Of a DNA stretch of 64,000 nucleotides, positions 45,578-53,434 are shown piece after piece; position 1 is the stretch's first letter, and each line of letters starts with the position of its first letter. Made by a program: the position numbers and the translations under genes. The notes beneath the pieces were generated by a model. It was not told the DNA's origin. It was given only the letters and a program-made list of their open reading frames with translations, and searched no databases. This stretch comes from Polyangiaceae bacterium (GTDB lineage Bacteria; Myxococcota_A; Polyangia; Polyangiales; Polyangiaceae), in the NCBI GenBank assembly GCA_020848455.1, contig JADLAB010000265.1:35052-99051 (forward strand). The letters are read 5' to 3'.

Positions 45578-47242
45578 ATGTTCGAGACCATCGCACGCGG
45601 CTTCCGGCAGGCGCGCAACCGCCTGGCCGGCCTCACGGAACTCAGCGAGAAGAACATCGACCCCGCACTCCGCGAGGTACGGCTCTCGTTGCTCGAGGCG
45701 GACGTCGAGCTCGGCGTGGCCAAGGCCTTCCTGGCACGGGTCAAGGACAAGGCGATCGGCCAGACGCTCGAGACCCGCGTCAAGAAGGACGGCGTCCTGC
45801 ACCAGGTCTCCGCGAGCGACCAGTTCGTTAAGGTCTGCTACGACGAGCTCGTCACGCTCATGGGCTTCGAGGCGGAGCCGATCCGCTGGGCCGACGACGG
45901 CCCGACGAAGATCATGATGACGGGCCTGCAGGGCTCCGGAAAGACGACCACCTGCGCCAAGCTCGCGCTCCTGCTCCAGGGCGACGACCACAAGCCGATG
46001 CTCGTCGCGGCGGACATGCAGCGCCCGGCCGCCGTCGAGCAACTGCGCGTGCTCGGTGAGCAGGTCGGCATCCCCGTGTTCAACGTGCCGGGCGCGCGCC
46101 CCGTGGACATCTGCGCGCAGGCCGAGGCCGAGGCCCGGAAGACCGGCCGCGACGTGCTCATCTACGACACGGCGGGCCGGCTCAGCATCGACGAGACGCT
46201 GATGCAGGAGCTCGCCGACATCAAGAAGGCGGTCGACCCGCAGAACATCTACCTCGTCGTCGACGCCATGATCGGCCAGGACGCGGTGCAGACCGCGAAG
46301 AACTTCCACGACCGGCTGGCGATCACCGGCGTGGTGCTGACCAAGCTCGACGGCGACGCGCGCGGCGGCGCCGCGCTCAGCGTGAAGGAGGTCACGGGCG
46401 CCCCCATCGTGTACTGCGGCATCGGCGAGACCCCGGACAAGTTCGAGCAGTTCCGGCCCGAGGGCATGGCGAGCCGCATCCTCGGCATGGGCGACGTCGT
46501 CGGCCTGATGCAGGACTTCGAGAAGGTCGTCGACGAGAAGAAGGCGGAGAAGGACGCCGCGCGCCTGCTGCAGGGCAACTTCACGCTCGAGGACTTCCTC
46601 GAGCAGGTGACGATGATCCAGCAGATGGGGTCGCTGAAGGACCTCGTGGACAAGCTGCCCCTCGGCGGCATGTTCCCCGGCGGCCTGCCCGACAACGTCA
46701 ACCTCGACGACAAGGAGCTCGTGCGCATCCGCGCCATCATCCAGTCGATGACCAAGGGCGAGCGCAACGACCCCTACCTGCTCATCCGCGAGCCCGGGCG
46801 CACGGCGCGCATCTCGCGCGGCTCCGGCTGCAAGCCCGAGCAGGCCACGATGGTCGTGCAGCAGTTCCTCTTCATGAAGCAGATGATGACGAGCATGGGC
46901 CAGGATCTCGGCTTCTTCGGCAAGATCCCGGGCATCAAGCAGGTCGCCATGGCCAAGCGCATGAAGAAGATGATGGCCCAGGGCGGCGGCATGCCGGGGA
47001 TGATGCCGGGCATGGGCATGCCGGGGATGATGCCGGGCATGGGCATGCCGGGAATGATGCCGGGCATGGGCATGCCGGGGATGATGCCGGGCATGGGCAT
47101 GCCGGGGATGATGCCGGGCATGGGCATGGGCGGCGAGGGACCGGACTCGGCCAAGCGCAAGCCCATGAGCGCCACCGAGCGCAACGCCAAGAAGGCGCAG
47201 CGCAAGCGCGAGCGCGACGCCCGCAAGAAGGGGCGGCGCTGA
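45578..47242 (+). CDS. ffh: signal recognition particle protein Ffh (SRP54) with Met-Pro-Gly repeat
   Basis: Ffh binds signal sequences and 4.5S RNA and delivers nascent membrane proteins to FtsY. The 554-residue protein shows the N-domain, the P-loop GLQGSGKTTTCAKLA, DTAGRL, TKLDGDARGGAAL and the M-domain with the RNA-binding SRGSGC motif. The C-terminus has five tandem GMPGMMPGM repeats, then a Lys/Arg-rich end (KKAQRKRERDARKK). Typical Ffh is 450-500 residues and its Met-rich tail is less regular. The ATG at 45578 is 219 bp after the previous gene; the CBM9-like gene follows 23 bp downstream. Confidence 0.95.
   Translation: MFETIARGFRQARNRLAGLTELSEKNIDPALREVRLSLLEADVELGVAKAFLARVKDKAIGQTLETRVKKDGVLHQVSASDQFVKVCYDELVTLMGFEAEPIRWADDGPTKIMMTGLQGSGKTTTCAKLALLLQGDDHKPMLVAADMQRPAAVEQLRVLGEQVGIPVFNVPGARPVDICAQAEAEARKTGRDVLIYDTAGRLSIDETLMQELADIKKAVDPQNIYLVVDAMIGQDAVQTAKNFHDRLAITGVVLTKLDGDARGGAALSVKEVTGAPIVYCGIGETPDKFEQFRPEGMASRILGMGDVVGLMQDFEKVVDEKKAEKDAARLLQGNFTLEDFLEQVTMIQQMGSLKDLVDKLPLGGMFPGGLPDNVNLDDKELVRIRAIIQSMTKGERNDPYLLIREPGRTARISRGSGCKPEQATMVVQQFLFMKQMMTSMGQDLGFFGKIPGIKQVAMAKRMKKMMAQGGGMPGMMPGMGMPGMMPGMGMPGMMPGMGMPGMMPGMGMPGMMPGMGMGGEGPDSAKRKPMSATERNAKKAQRKRERDARKKGRR
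46988..47122 (+). repeat. five tandem 27-bp units in the ffh M-domain tail
   Basis: Units start at 46988, 47015, 47042, 47069 and 47096. Each encodes GMPGMMPGM, and copies differ by at most a single silent base (for example gga for ggg in the third). Such identity suggests recent expansion. Confidence 0.95.
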
Positions 47243-47265
47243 GCCCCCACGCGCGCGCGCTCGGG

Positions 47266-48081
47266 GTGCTCGGGCCCCTCGTCCTCGCCGCGAGCTGCGG
47301 CCGCGATCCCGGGCCGGCCCCCGGCACCGGCACCCCACGGAGCAGCGCGCCCGCGGCGCGGCATGAGGTGCCGGAGCTCGACGTGCCTCGCGTCGCGGGC
47401 GGGCCCGAGCTCACGCTCGACGGCGTGCTCGACGAGCCGCTGTGGCGGGCGGCCGCGTCGACCGGGCCCTTCGTCCATGCGGGCAGCGGCGCGCCCGCGA
47501 GCGAGCAGGCCGTGCGCGGGCGCGCCCGCCTCGCCTGGGACGAGCGCTGGCTCTTCGTCGCCTTCGAGGTCGAGACAGAGAACGTGCGCGGCGGCTTCCC
47601 GGCCGACGCGCGCGACCCGCACCTCTGGGAGCGCGACACGGTCGAGCTCATGCTCGACCCCGACGGCGACGGGGACAACCGGGACTACTACGAGATCCAG
47701 GTGAGCCCGCAGAACCTCGTCTTCGACTCGCAGTTCGACGACTACAACCTGCCGCGCGGCGGTCCGGCGGGCCCCTTCGGACACCAGGCGTGGAGCGCGA
47801 GCGTCGACAGTGGCGTGCGCGTCGAGGGGACGCTCGACGACCCCTCGGATGCCGACCGCGGCTACACGGTCGAGGCGCGCATCCCGTGGACGAGCTTCGC
47901 CAAGGCACGCCGCGCCCCTCCCGCTCCGGGCGACCGCTGGCGGGTCAACTGCTACGCCATGCAGGACAACGGCGGGGTGGCGTGGTCGCCGATCCTCGGG
48001 CAGGGCAACTTCCATCGCTCGCGGCGCTTCGGCCGCGTGCGCTTCGTCGCCGCGCCGGCCGAGGAGGCGACCCGCCCATGA
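47266..48081 (+). CDS. lipoprotein with carbohydrate-binding family 9-like domain
   Basis: The 271-residue protein carries a CBM9-like beta-sandwich from about residue 45 onward. Landmarks are LTLDGVLDEPLWRAA, ARLAWDERWLFVAFEVE, DTVELMLDPDGDGDN, YEIQVSPQNLVFDS and YTVEARIPWTSF. Such domains bind sugars or occur in surface enzymes and outer-membrane proteins. A lipobox-like LAASC lies only ten residues after the GTG at 47266, which is short for a signal peptide, so the true start could be an upstream non-ATG codon overlapping the end of ffh. It overlaps the following metallo-beta-lactamase gene at ATGA. Confidence 0.78.
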   Translation: MLGPLVLAASCGRDPGPAPGTGTPRSSAPAARHEVPELDVPRVAGGPELTLDGVLDEPLWRAAASTGPFVHAGSGAPASEQAVRGRARLAWDERWLFVAFEVETENVRGGFPADARDPHLWERDTVELMLDPDGDGDNRDYYEIQVSPQNLVFDSQFDDYNLPRGGPAGPFGHQAWSASVDSGVRVEGTLDDPSDADRGYTVEARIPWTSFAKARRAPPAPGDRWRVNCYAMQDNGGVAWSPILGQGNFHRSRRFGRVRFVAAPAEEATRP

Positions 48082-48941
48082 GCGTCACCGTCCACCACCT
48101 GAACTGCGGCACGATGCGACCGCCGAGCGCGCGGCTCGTCAACGGAGCGGGCAGCATCTTCGGCCCCGCCCGCATGGTGTGCCACTGCCTGCTCATCGAG
48201 GCCCCGGACGGCCTCGTGCTCGTCGACACCGGCCTCGGCTGCGCCGACATCGCGGACCCGCACGCGCGCCTCGGCGGCTTCTTCCTGTCCGTCGTGCGCC
48301 CCGTGCTCGACAGCGAGGAGACCGCGCTCGCCCACGTCGAGCGGCTCGGCTTCGGGGCACGGGACGTGCGTCACATCGTGCTGACGCACCTCGATCTCGA
48401 CCACGCCGGGGGCCTGGCCGACTTCCCCGACGCCGAGGTGCACGTCTTCGCGGCGGAGCACGCGGCCGCGAACGCGCCCCGCACGCTGAACGAGCGCCAG
48501 CGCTACCGCCCGGCGCAGTGGTCTCACGGCGCGCGCTTCACGCTCCACCGCACGAGCGGCGAGCGCTGGCAGGGCTTCGAGTCCGTGCGCGCCGTGGTGG
48601 AGCCCTCGGTGCTCATCGTGCCCGTCGAGGGGCACACGCGAGGCCATGCCGCCGTCGCGCTCGAGACGCCGGACGGCTGGCTCTTGCACTGCGGAGACGC
48701 CTACTTCCATCACGGCGAGATGCGCACGCCACCGCGCTGCCCCGCGGGCTTGCGCCTGTTCCAGGGCGCACTCGCGCTCGACGACGGCGCGCGCGTGCGG
48801 AACCAGGCGCGGCTGCGCGCGCTCGCCTGCGGCCCGGCGGGGAGCGCCCCCGGTGCCGATGGGGTCGCGCTCTTCAACGCCCACGATCCCTTCGAGCTCG
48901 CGCGCCACGCGCGCCCCGCTGCGCCCGGCGCGGCGCGCTGA
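48078..48941 (+). CDS. MBL-fold metallo-hydrolase
   Basis: The 287-residue enzyme has the metallo-beta-lactamase fold. The metal motif is THLDLDH, an HxDxDH variant of the common HxHxDH. Further ligands are the His in VEGHTRGHA, the Asp in HCGDAYF and the His in FNAHDP. The N-terminal VLVDTGLGCAD strand is also typical. Members include lactonases and other hydrolases; the substrate is unknown. It has no signal peptide and starts within the stop of the CBM9-like gene (ATGA overlap). Confidence 0.85.
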   Translation: MSVTVHHLNCGTMRPPSARLVNGAGSIFGPARMVCHCLLIEAPDGLVLVDTGLGCADIADPHARLGGFFLSVVRPVLDSEETALAHVERLGFGARDVRHIVLTHLDLDHAGGLADFPDAEVHVFAAEHAAANAPRTLNERQRYRPAQWSHGARFTLHRTSGERWQGFESVRAVVEPSVLIVPVEGHTRGHAAVALETPDGWLLHCGDAYFHHGEMRTPPRCPAGLRLFQGALALDDGARVRNQARLRALACGPAGSAPGADGVALFNAHDPFELARHARPAAPGAAR

Positions 48942-49007
48942 CGGATGCCACCCGGCCGCGCGCCGCGAGTTGCGAGCACAGCCAGCGTGCGCAATGGTTC
49001 GCCGAGG

Positions 49008-49844
49008 ATGGCGAGAGCGAGAGAGACCGCGAGCGTCGGCGCCGTGACCCCGCGACCCGGGGCGGGCGCTCGCTCGCTCGCCCCGAAGGAGCACGGGGCC
49101 TACGGGCAGCTCGCGGTCCCGCTCCTCGCCGCCCTCGCGGCCGGAGCGCCCAGCCCGAGCGCCCTCGCGCTCACGGTGGCGGCCTGCTCGGCCTTCGCGG
49201 CCCACGAGCCCGCGCTCGTGCTCGTAGGGCAGCGGGGCGTGCGCGTGCGCCGCGACCACGGCGCCCGAGCCCGCGCCCGGCTCGCCTGGCTGGGCGGCAT
49301 CGCGCTCGTGGCGGGCGCCGCGGCGCTGTGGCTGGCCGACGCCGCGACCCGGCTCGCGGCACCGGTACCCCTGCTCCTCGCCGGCCTGCTCGCGCTCTTC
49401 ATCCTGCACGGCAAGGAGAAGAGCGCGCTCGGCGAGACGGTGGCCGCGGTGGCGCTGTCCTCGGCCGGCCTCCCGGTCGCCCTGGCCGGCGGCCTGTCGC
49501 CCCTCGCCGCGGTCGGCGGCTGGCTCGCGTGGTGCGTGGCCTTCACGGCGACCACCGTGGCGGTGCGCGAGGTGGTGGCGCACCACAAGCGGCCCGCCGG
49601 CGCCGCACCCCGGCCCGCGCTCGCCGCGGTCGGCCCGCTCACCGCATGCGCGCTCGGCATCGGCGTCGGCGTGGCGCTCGGGCGTGCCGAGCTGTGGGCC
49701 GCGGCGCCGGTCGTCGCGACCTCGTGGGTGCTGTGGCTGCTGCGGCCGCATCCGCGCCACCTGCGCCGCGTCGGCTGGGCGCTCGTGGCGGCGAGCCTCG
49801 CGGCGGCGGCCCTGCTCGTCGTCGTCGCCCGCACGGCCCCGTGA
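49008..49844 (+). CDS. YwiC-like membrane protein
   Basis: The 278-residue protein has eight or nine hydrophobic helices and an N-terminal APKEHGAYGQLAVPLLAAL segment. That segment is the recognisable signature of the YwiC-like family, whose function is unknown. Two polar loops (HGKEKSALGETV and REVVAHHKRP) carry conserved His/Lys/Glu residues resembling UbiA-like prenyltransferase loops, but no Asp-rich motif is visible. ATG 49008 is used; ATG 48945, four bases after the previous stop, would add 21 residues. The gene follows the MBL gene on the same strand. Confidence 0.75.
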   Translation: MARARETASVGAVTPRPGAGARSLAPKEHGAYGQLAVPLLAALAAGAPSPSALALTVAACSAFAAHEPALVLVGQRGVRVRRDHGARARARLAWLGGIALVAGAAALWLADAATRLAAPVPLLLAGLLALFILHGKEKSALGETVAAVALSSAGLPVALAGGLSPLAAVGGWLAWCVAFTATTVAVREVVAHHKRPAGAAPRPALAAVGPLTACALGIGVGVALGRAELWAAAPVVATSWVLWLLRPHPRHLRRVGWALVAASLAAAALLVVVARTAP

Positions 49845-49868
49845 CGCCGCGCCGATGGCCAGCCCTGG

Positions 49869-50471
49869 TCAGCGGGGCGCTGGCGGAGGCGGAAACAAGT
49901 CGCGCGGCTTCGGCCGGCCCGACGGCGGCAGCATCGGCTGCGTCTGCTCACCGTAGAGCTCGGTGGGGTAGCTGCGGCCCGTGGGCACCGCCGCGCGCGG
50001 AAAGGAGAGCGGGTCGGCCGGCGCGGTGGCCGGCGCCGTGGCCGGCGCGGTGGGTCGGGCGCTGACGACCGGCGGGGGCACTTCACCCGGACCGAAGAGC
50101 TGGGTCGCGATGGACCGGGCGGGCGCGCCGGACGGGGCCGGCGCCGGGGGCGGCGCGTAGCCAGCCGTGGCCGGGGGCGGGACCCACCCGAGCGAGGCCG
50201 GCGGCGAGTCCACGCGCCACGCGCACTCGACCCCATCGCCGAGCGAGACACAGTCCTCGAGGTACACGAGGCGACGACCGCAGCCGCCCACCACCTTGGT
50301 CCGAGCGTCGATCTGGACGAGCTCGAGCCACTGGGGCGGACAGGCGAGGTCGTAGGCAGCCCGCTGCTGGAGCTGCGGCAGCGTGGCGCGACGGGCGGTG
50401 GCGCACCCGAAGGGTGCCCCGAGCCCGGCGCCTGCGACGAGCAGGAATGCGACCGAGCGAGCGTACCGCAT
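49869..50471 (-). CDS. Pro-rich lipoprotein with small cysteine-containing domain
   Basis: The 200-residue protein has a signal peptide with lipobox (PFGC, Cys23). Residues about 35-90 hold a small domain with four cysteines (AYDLACPPQWLELV and GGCGRRLVYLEDC) that resembles short beta-hairpin lipoprotein domains found repeatedly in myxobacteria. The remainder is Pro/Ala/Thr-rich and likely extended, including tandem ATAPATAP. It lies convergent with the YwiC-like gene, 24 bp away. No function can be given. Confidence 0.72.
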   Translation of the reverse strand: MRYARSVAFLLVAGAGLGAPFGCATARRATLPQLQQRAAYDLACPPQWLELVQIDARTKVVGGCGRRLVYLEDCVSLGDGVECAWRVDSPPASLGWVPPPATAGYAPPPAPAPSGAPARSIATQLFGPGEVPPPVVSARPTAPATAPATAPADPLSFPRAAVPTGRSYPTELYGEQTQPMLPPSGRPKPRDLFPPPPAPR

Positions 50472-50644
50472 GGCGCTCTAGCCATGCCACGGCGTCCGGG
50501 GCGGGTCGAGTCGTTCGTCGGCGGGAGCGGGCGAGGACCGCGGGCTCACCGGACATGGTAGGCTCCTGCCCCTCGTCGCGGCCGGCGAGAGCTCGGCGGG
50601 TCCGGCTCCGGCCCGGCGAGCCGAATCGGGAGGTGAGCGTCACA

Positions 50645-51382
50645 ATGAAGCGTGAGCAGCTCGAGTTGAGCATCGTGCTGTCGGTCGAGCCCGAACGGCT
50701 GTACGCGGCGTGGCTCGACGCCGGCGAGCACAGCGCCTTCACCGGGGGCGCAGCGAGCGTCGAGGCATGGGTCGGTGGCAGGCACACGGCCTGGGACGGC
50801 TACATCGAGGGGGAGATCCTCGCGCTCGAGCCGGGGCGGCGCATCGTGCAGTCGTGGCGCACGACGGACTTCACGTCCGCCGATCCCGACTCGCGCCTCG
50901 AGATCTCGTTCCAGCCCGAAGGTCGCGCCGGCGACGAGGCCGGCGAGACTCGCCTCACGCTGCACCACGCCGAGCTGCCGCCCGGCGGCGCGGAGCGGTA
51001 CACGCGCGGCTGGCAGGAGTTCTACTTCGACCCCATGCGAGCCTACTTCTCGGCGCCCCCCTCCGGCCTCGCCCCCGAGTCGGCCGCCGCCGACGCCGGC
51101 GCCGCGCCCGCCTCCCCCCCGGCGCGCCGCGCGAAGAAGGTCACGAAGGTCGCCGGCGCGCGCAAGGCGGCCGGCGCGAGGGCCCCGAGCAGCCGCGCGG
51201 GCGCGCGTGGTGGCGGCGACAAGGCGGCTCCGCGCGCCAAGCGTGCCAAGAAGACCGCCGGCGCGGCCACCCCTGCGAAGAAGACCCCCGCGCGCGCGCC
51301 GGCCAAGAGGGCCGCGGCGACCGCCCGGGGCAAGGGCGCCCCGAAGGCGAAGGCCCGCACGAAGCGGAGCCGCCGAGCGTAG
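50645..51382 (+). CDS. AHSA1/SRPBCC-domain protein with histone-H1-like Lys/Arg-rich tail
   Basis: Residues 1 to about 135 form an SRPBCC domain of the activator-of-Hsp90-ATPase (AHSA1) type: LSVEPERLYAAWLDAGEHSAF, the TAWDGYIEGEI strands, RIVQSWRTTDF, LTLHHAELP and a final YTRGWQEFYFDP helix. Residues about 155-245 are nearly all Ala, Lys, Arg, Pro and Gly, with KKxxxK and AKRAKK motifs like eukaryotic histone H1 tails and bacterial nucleoid proteins. The tail would have a very high positive charge and probably binds DNA or RNA. An AHSA1 domain with such a tail is unusual. ATG 50645 follows a GGAGG site at 11 nt. Confidence 0.82.
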   Translation: MKREQLELSIVLSVEPERLYAAWLDAGEHSAFTGGAASVEAWVGGRHTAWDGYIEGEILALEPGRRIVQSWRTTDFTSADPDSRLEISFQPEGRAGDEAGETRLTLHHAELPPGGAERYTRGWQEFYFDPMRAYFSAPPSGLAPESAAADAGAAPASPPARRAKKVTKVAGARKAAGARAPSSRAGARGGGDKAAPRAKRAKKTAGAATPAKKTPARAPAKRAAATARGKGAPKAKARTKRSRRA

Positions 51383-51395
51383 GGCGACCGGCCCC

Positions 51396-51737
51396 TCAGC
51401 GCGCCGCGGCGCGGATCTTGGCGACCGTCCAGAGCGCGAGCGTGTTGCGCAGCCGCTGGTGCACCTCCCTCGGCAGCTCGCCGCTCACGCGGAGCGCCGG
51501 CCGCTCGTCGCTGACGACGCCACGCAAGGCCATGCCGCCCGCCGCGGCGACACCGCGGTGGCCACGCCTCAGCACGTCGCCGAGGTCCTGCAGCAGCCGG
51601 GGCGGGATGCGCCCGCGTACGCGGCGCAGCTCGCCCCCGTCCCAGCGCACGACGAACAGCTCGTTGGCGCGTGCGAGCGCGACGACGAGGGGCACGGAGG
51701 CGACCAGGATGAGCAGCGGGACGAGGTACTCGATCAT
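51396..51737 (-). CDS. DUF3634 family protein
   Basis: The 113-residue protein has one N-terminal membrane helix (YLVPLLILVASVPLVVALA) followed by ANELFVVRWDGGELRRVRGRIPPRLLQDL, the signature of DUF3634 (read as ANELFVVRWDG and VRGRIPPRLLQDL). The soluble part probably faces the cytoplasm. Members are found in Myxococcota and some Proteobacteria with no known role. It is convergent with the AHSA1-fusion gene and may be co-transcribed with the isomerase-like gene 76 bp upstream. Confidence 0.82.
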   Translation of the reverse strand: MIEYLVPLLILVASVPLVVALARANELFVVRWDGGELRRVRGRIPPRLLQDLGDVLRRGHRGVAAAGGMALRGVVSDERPALRVSGELPREVHQRLRNTLALWTVAKIRAAAR

Positions 51738-51812
51738 GGGGTGCTCGACGGCTCGAGCGGCGCACGCGCACGGGCCGATGCAGCGTAGCCGCCGAGGTGA
51801 CCCTCGGCCAGA

Positions 51813-52688
51813 TCACTCGGTGGGGACCGGCCCGAGACAGCTCGCACCGTAATCCCGGAGCCCGGGGGCGCCGGCCCGGACGACGGTGAAAGCGGGTGCG
51901 ACCAGGTGCCGCAGCAGCTCGAGCGCGATGACGACGACCATCGTCGCCGCGAGCACGCCGACGACGACGGCGCGGAGCGACGTCGCGGCGAAGCCCGCGG
52001 GGCTCGAGGCCTGGCCCTCTCGGCGCACCACCGGCCCGAGGGGTCGCGCGTCGATGCCGCACCACACCGGCCGCGCGCACACGAAGCACAGGCCGTAGCT
52101 GAGCGTGCCGAACCACAGCATGAACCCCGGCTCGTCGTAACAGAACAGCCGCCGCATGAACGGGTTCGCGTTGAGCGCCGTCTCGAGGAACGCCACGGCG
52201 AACGGAGCGCACAGCCCGAGGACGCGACGAGCCGCGGGGGCCCGGGCACGCTGCGCCAGGCGATCGGCTACGGAGACGAGTACGAAGTAGGTCGCGAAGT
52301 AGGCCACCGTGAGCGGGTAGAGAAAGACCGGGTTCTGGCGCAGGTTGAGCGCGGTGCGGAACCCGTAGTGCATGTGGAGCACCTCGAAGAAGTAGGGCGT
52401 GCAGAAGTAGTTCCAGAGGAACGCGAAGCCGATCACGCTGAGCCCCGCCTTGAAGGCCGTGCGCTCGCGCCAGCGTCGCGCGCGCTCGCTCGGGTGCGGG
52501 CGCACGACGGGTGGCACGACGGCGCCGAGCCCGAGGCCGACCCCGAACGGCACGAGCTCCGCGTCACTCCAGCGCTCGGCCACCCCCGACAGCATGACCG
52601 CCGCGGCGGCCCCACCCCAGACTGCGGTGTACCCGAGCCAGTAGCGCTCGACGGCACGACGGGCTGGATTCGGCGCCAGGAGGCTCAT
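51813..52688 (-). CDS. cycloeucalenol cycloisomerase-like membrane protein
   Basis: The 291-residue protein has about six hydrophobic helices and matches, by eye, the cycloeucalenol cycloisomerase family. That plant enzyme opens the 9,19-cyclopropane ring in phytosterol synthesis. The suggestive blocks are LWNYFCTPYFFEVLHMHYGF, YPLTVAYFATYFV, FAVAFLETALN and SYGLCFVCARPVW, in the family order. The plant enzyme has about 280 residues, so the length fits. Some myxobacteria make cycloartenol, so a sterol role is chemically sensible. No cycloartenol synthase or squalene epoxidase is in this window. The assignment is from memory of family patterns and should be treated as probable, not certain. 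Confidence 0.6.
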   Translation of the reverse strand: MSLLAPNPARRAVERYWLGYTAVWGGAAAAVMLSGVAERWSDAELVPFGVGLGLGAVVPPVVRPHPSERARRWRERTAFKAGLSVIGFAFLWNYFCTPYFFEVLHMHYGFRTALNLRQNPVFLYPLTVAYFATYFVLVSVADRLAQRARAPAARRVLGLCAPFAVAFLETALNANPFMRRLFCYDEPGFMLWFGTLSYGLCFVCARPVWCGIDARPLGPVVRREGQASSPAGFAATSLRAVVVGVLAATMVVVIALELLRHLVAPAFTVVRAGAPGLRDYGASCLGPVPTE

Positions 52689-52761
52689 CGCGGTCGGCGG
52701 GGGGCAACGACCCTACGCCGCCCGCGCCACGACCGCCACGGCGAAGACCCTCCCCGGCGCG

Positions 52762-53280
52762 TCAGTACGGCAGGAGCCGCTGCTCGAGCGTGGCGGAGCA
52801 CCCGCTCCAGCTCTCGCAGAAGCACTCGGGGGGCGCGACCGGTAGCGCGAAGGTCCAGCTGAGCTCGGCTGCGTTGTCCCCGACGATGAAGCCGTCGACG
52901 CCGCGCTCGCCCGCAAAGGGCTCCCAGCAGCTGCAGCCGGGCGGTGTCCAGTGCGGCTCGCGCGCGTAGAGCGACTCGCCCTCACGGATGAGGCTGAGCT
53001 CCGGCGCGAAGGACGAAAAGCAGCTGCTGTCGAAGAACGGGTCGCAGGGCGCGAGCCGGACCGAGCCCGGGCTCGCCGTGACCTCGACCCTGACGAGCTT
53101 GCCCACGTACTCGGTGCCCTCGGTCACCGAGTCCTCGAGCGGGCACGTGCCCTCGTAGCCCACCGTGCTGAGCTCGTAGAGCCCGCTGGCGAGCTCCGCC
53201 TCGCCCACCCCGCTGCCCTTGGCGCACGCCGAGCTCGCGAACCCGAGCGCGGCGACGGTGCACCAGAAGCTCCGCTTCAT
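52762..53280 (-). CDS. cysteine-rich lipoprotein
   Basis: The 172-residue protein starts at ATG 53280 behind AGGAG and has a signal peptide with lipobox (SSAC, Cys19). The mature part has about ten cysteines in pairs (APCDPFFDSSC, GCSCWEPF, CFCESWSGC), implying several disulfides, and mostly beta structure. No family is recognised. It precedes the isomerase-like gene by 73 bp on the same strand and diverges from the membrane-protein gene at 53435. Confidence 0.75.
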   Translation of the reverse strand: MKRSFWCTVAALGFASSACAKGSGVGEAELASGLYELSTVGYEGTCPLEDSVTEGTEYVGKLVRVEVTASPGSVRLAPCDPFFDSSCFSSFAPELSLIREGESLYAREPHWTPPGCSCWEPFAGERGVDGFIVGDNAAELSWTFALPVAPPECFCESWSGCSATLEQRLLPY

Positions 53281-53434
53281 GGTCGGTCTCCTGTGTGGAT
53301 TGTCCGGCGCACCCTTGGACGCGCGGACCCCGCCCGACATTCACGCCGCCTACCCTTGCGGCGCCCTTGTCGCGGGGCGAAGAGGCCGGCTACCGTCCGC
53401 CCGAGCAAGCCCGAGTGTCCCGGAGAAGCACGCC

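Noticed and set aside
46988..47122. CRISPR or minisatellite with a non-coding role
   Set aside because: The 27-bp units keep the ffh reading frame exactly and sit in the Met-rich M-domain tail, so a coding explanation is enough.
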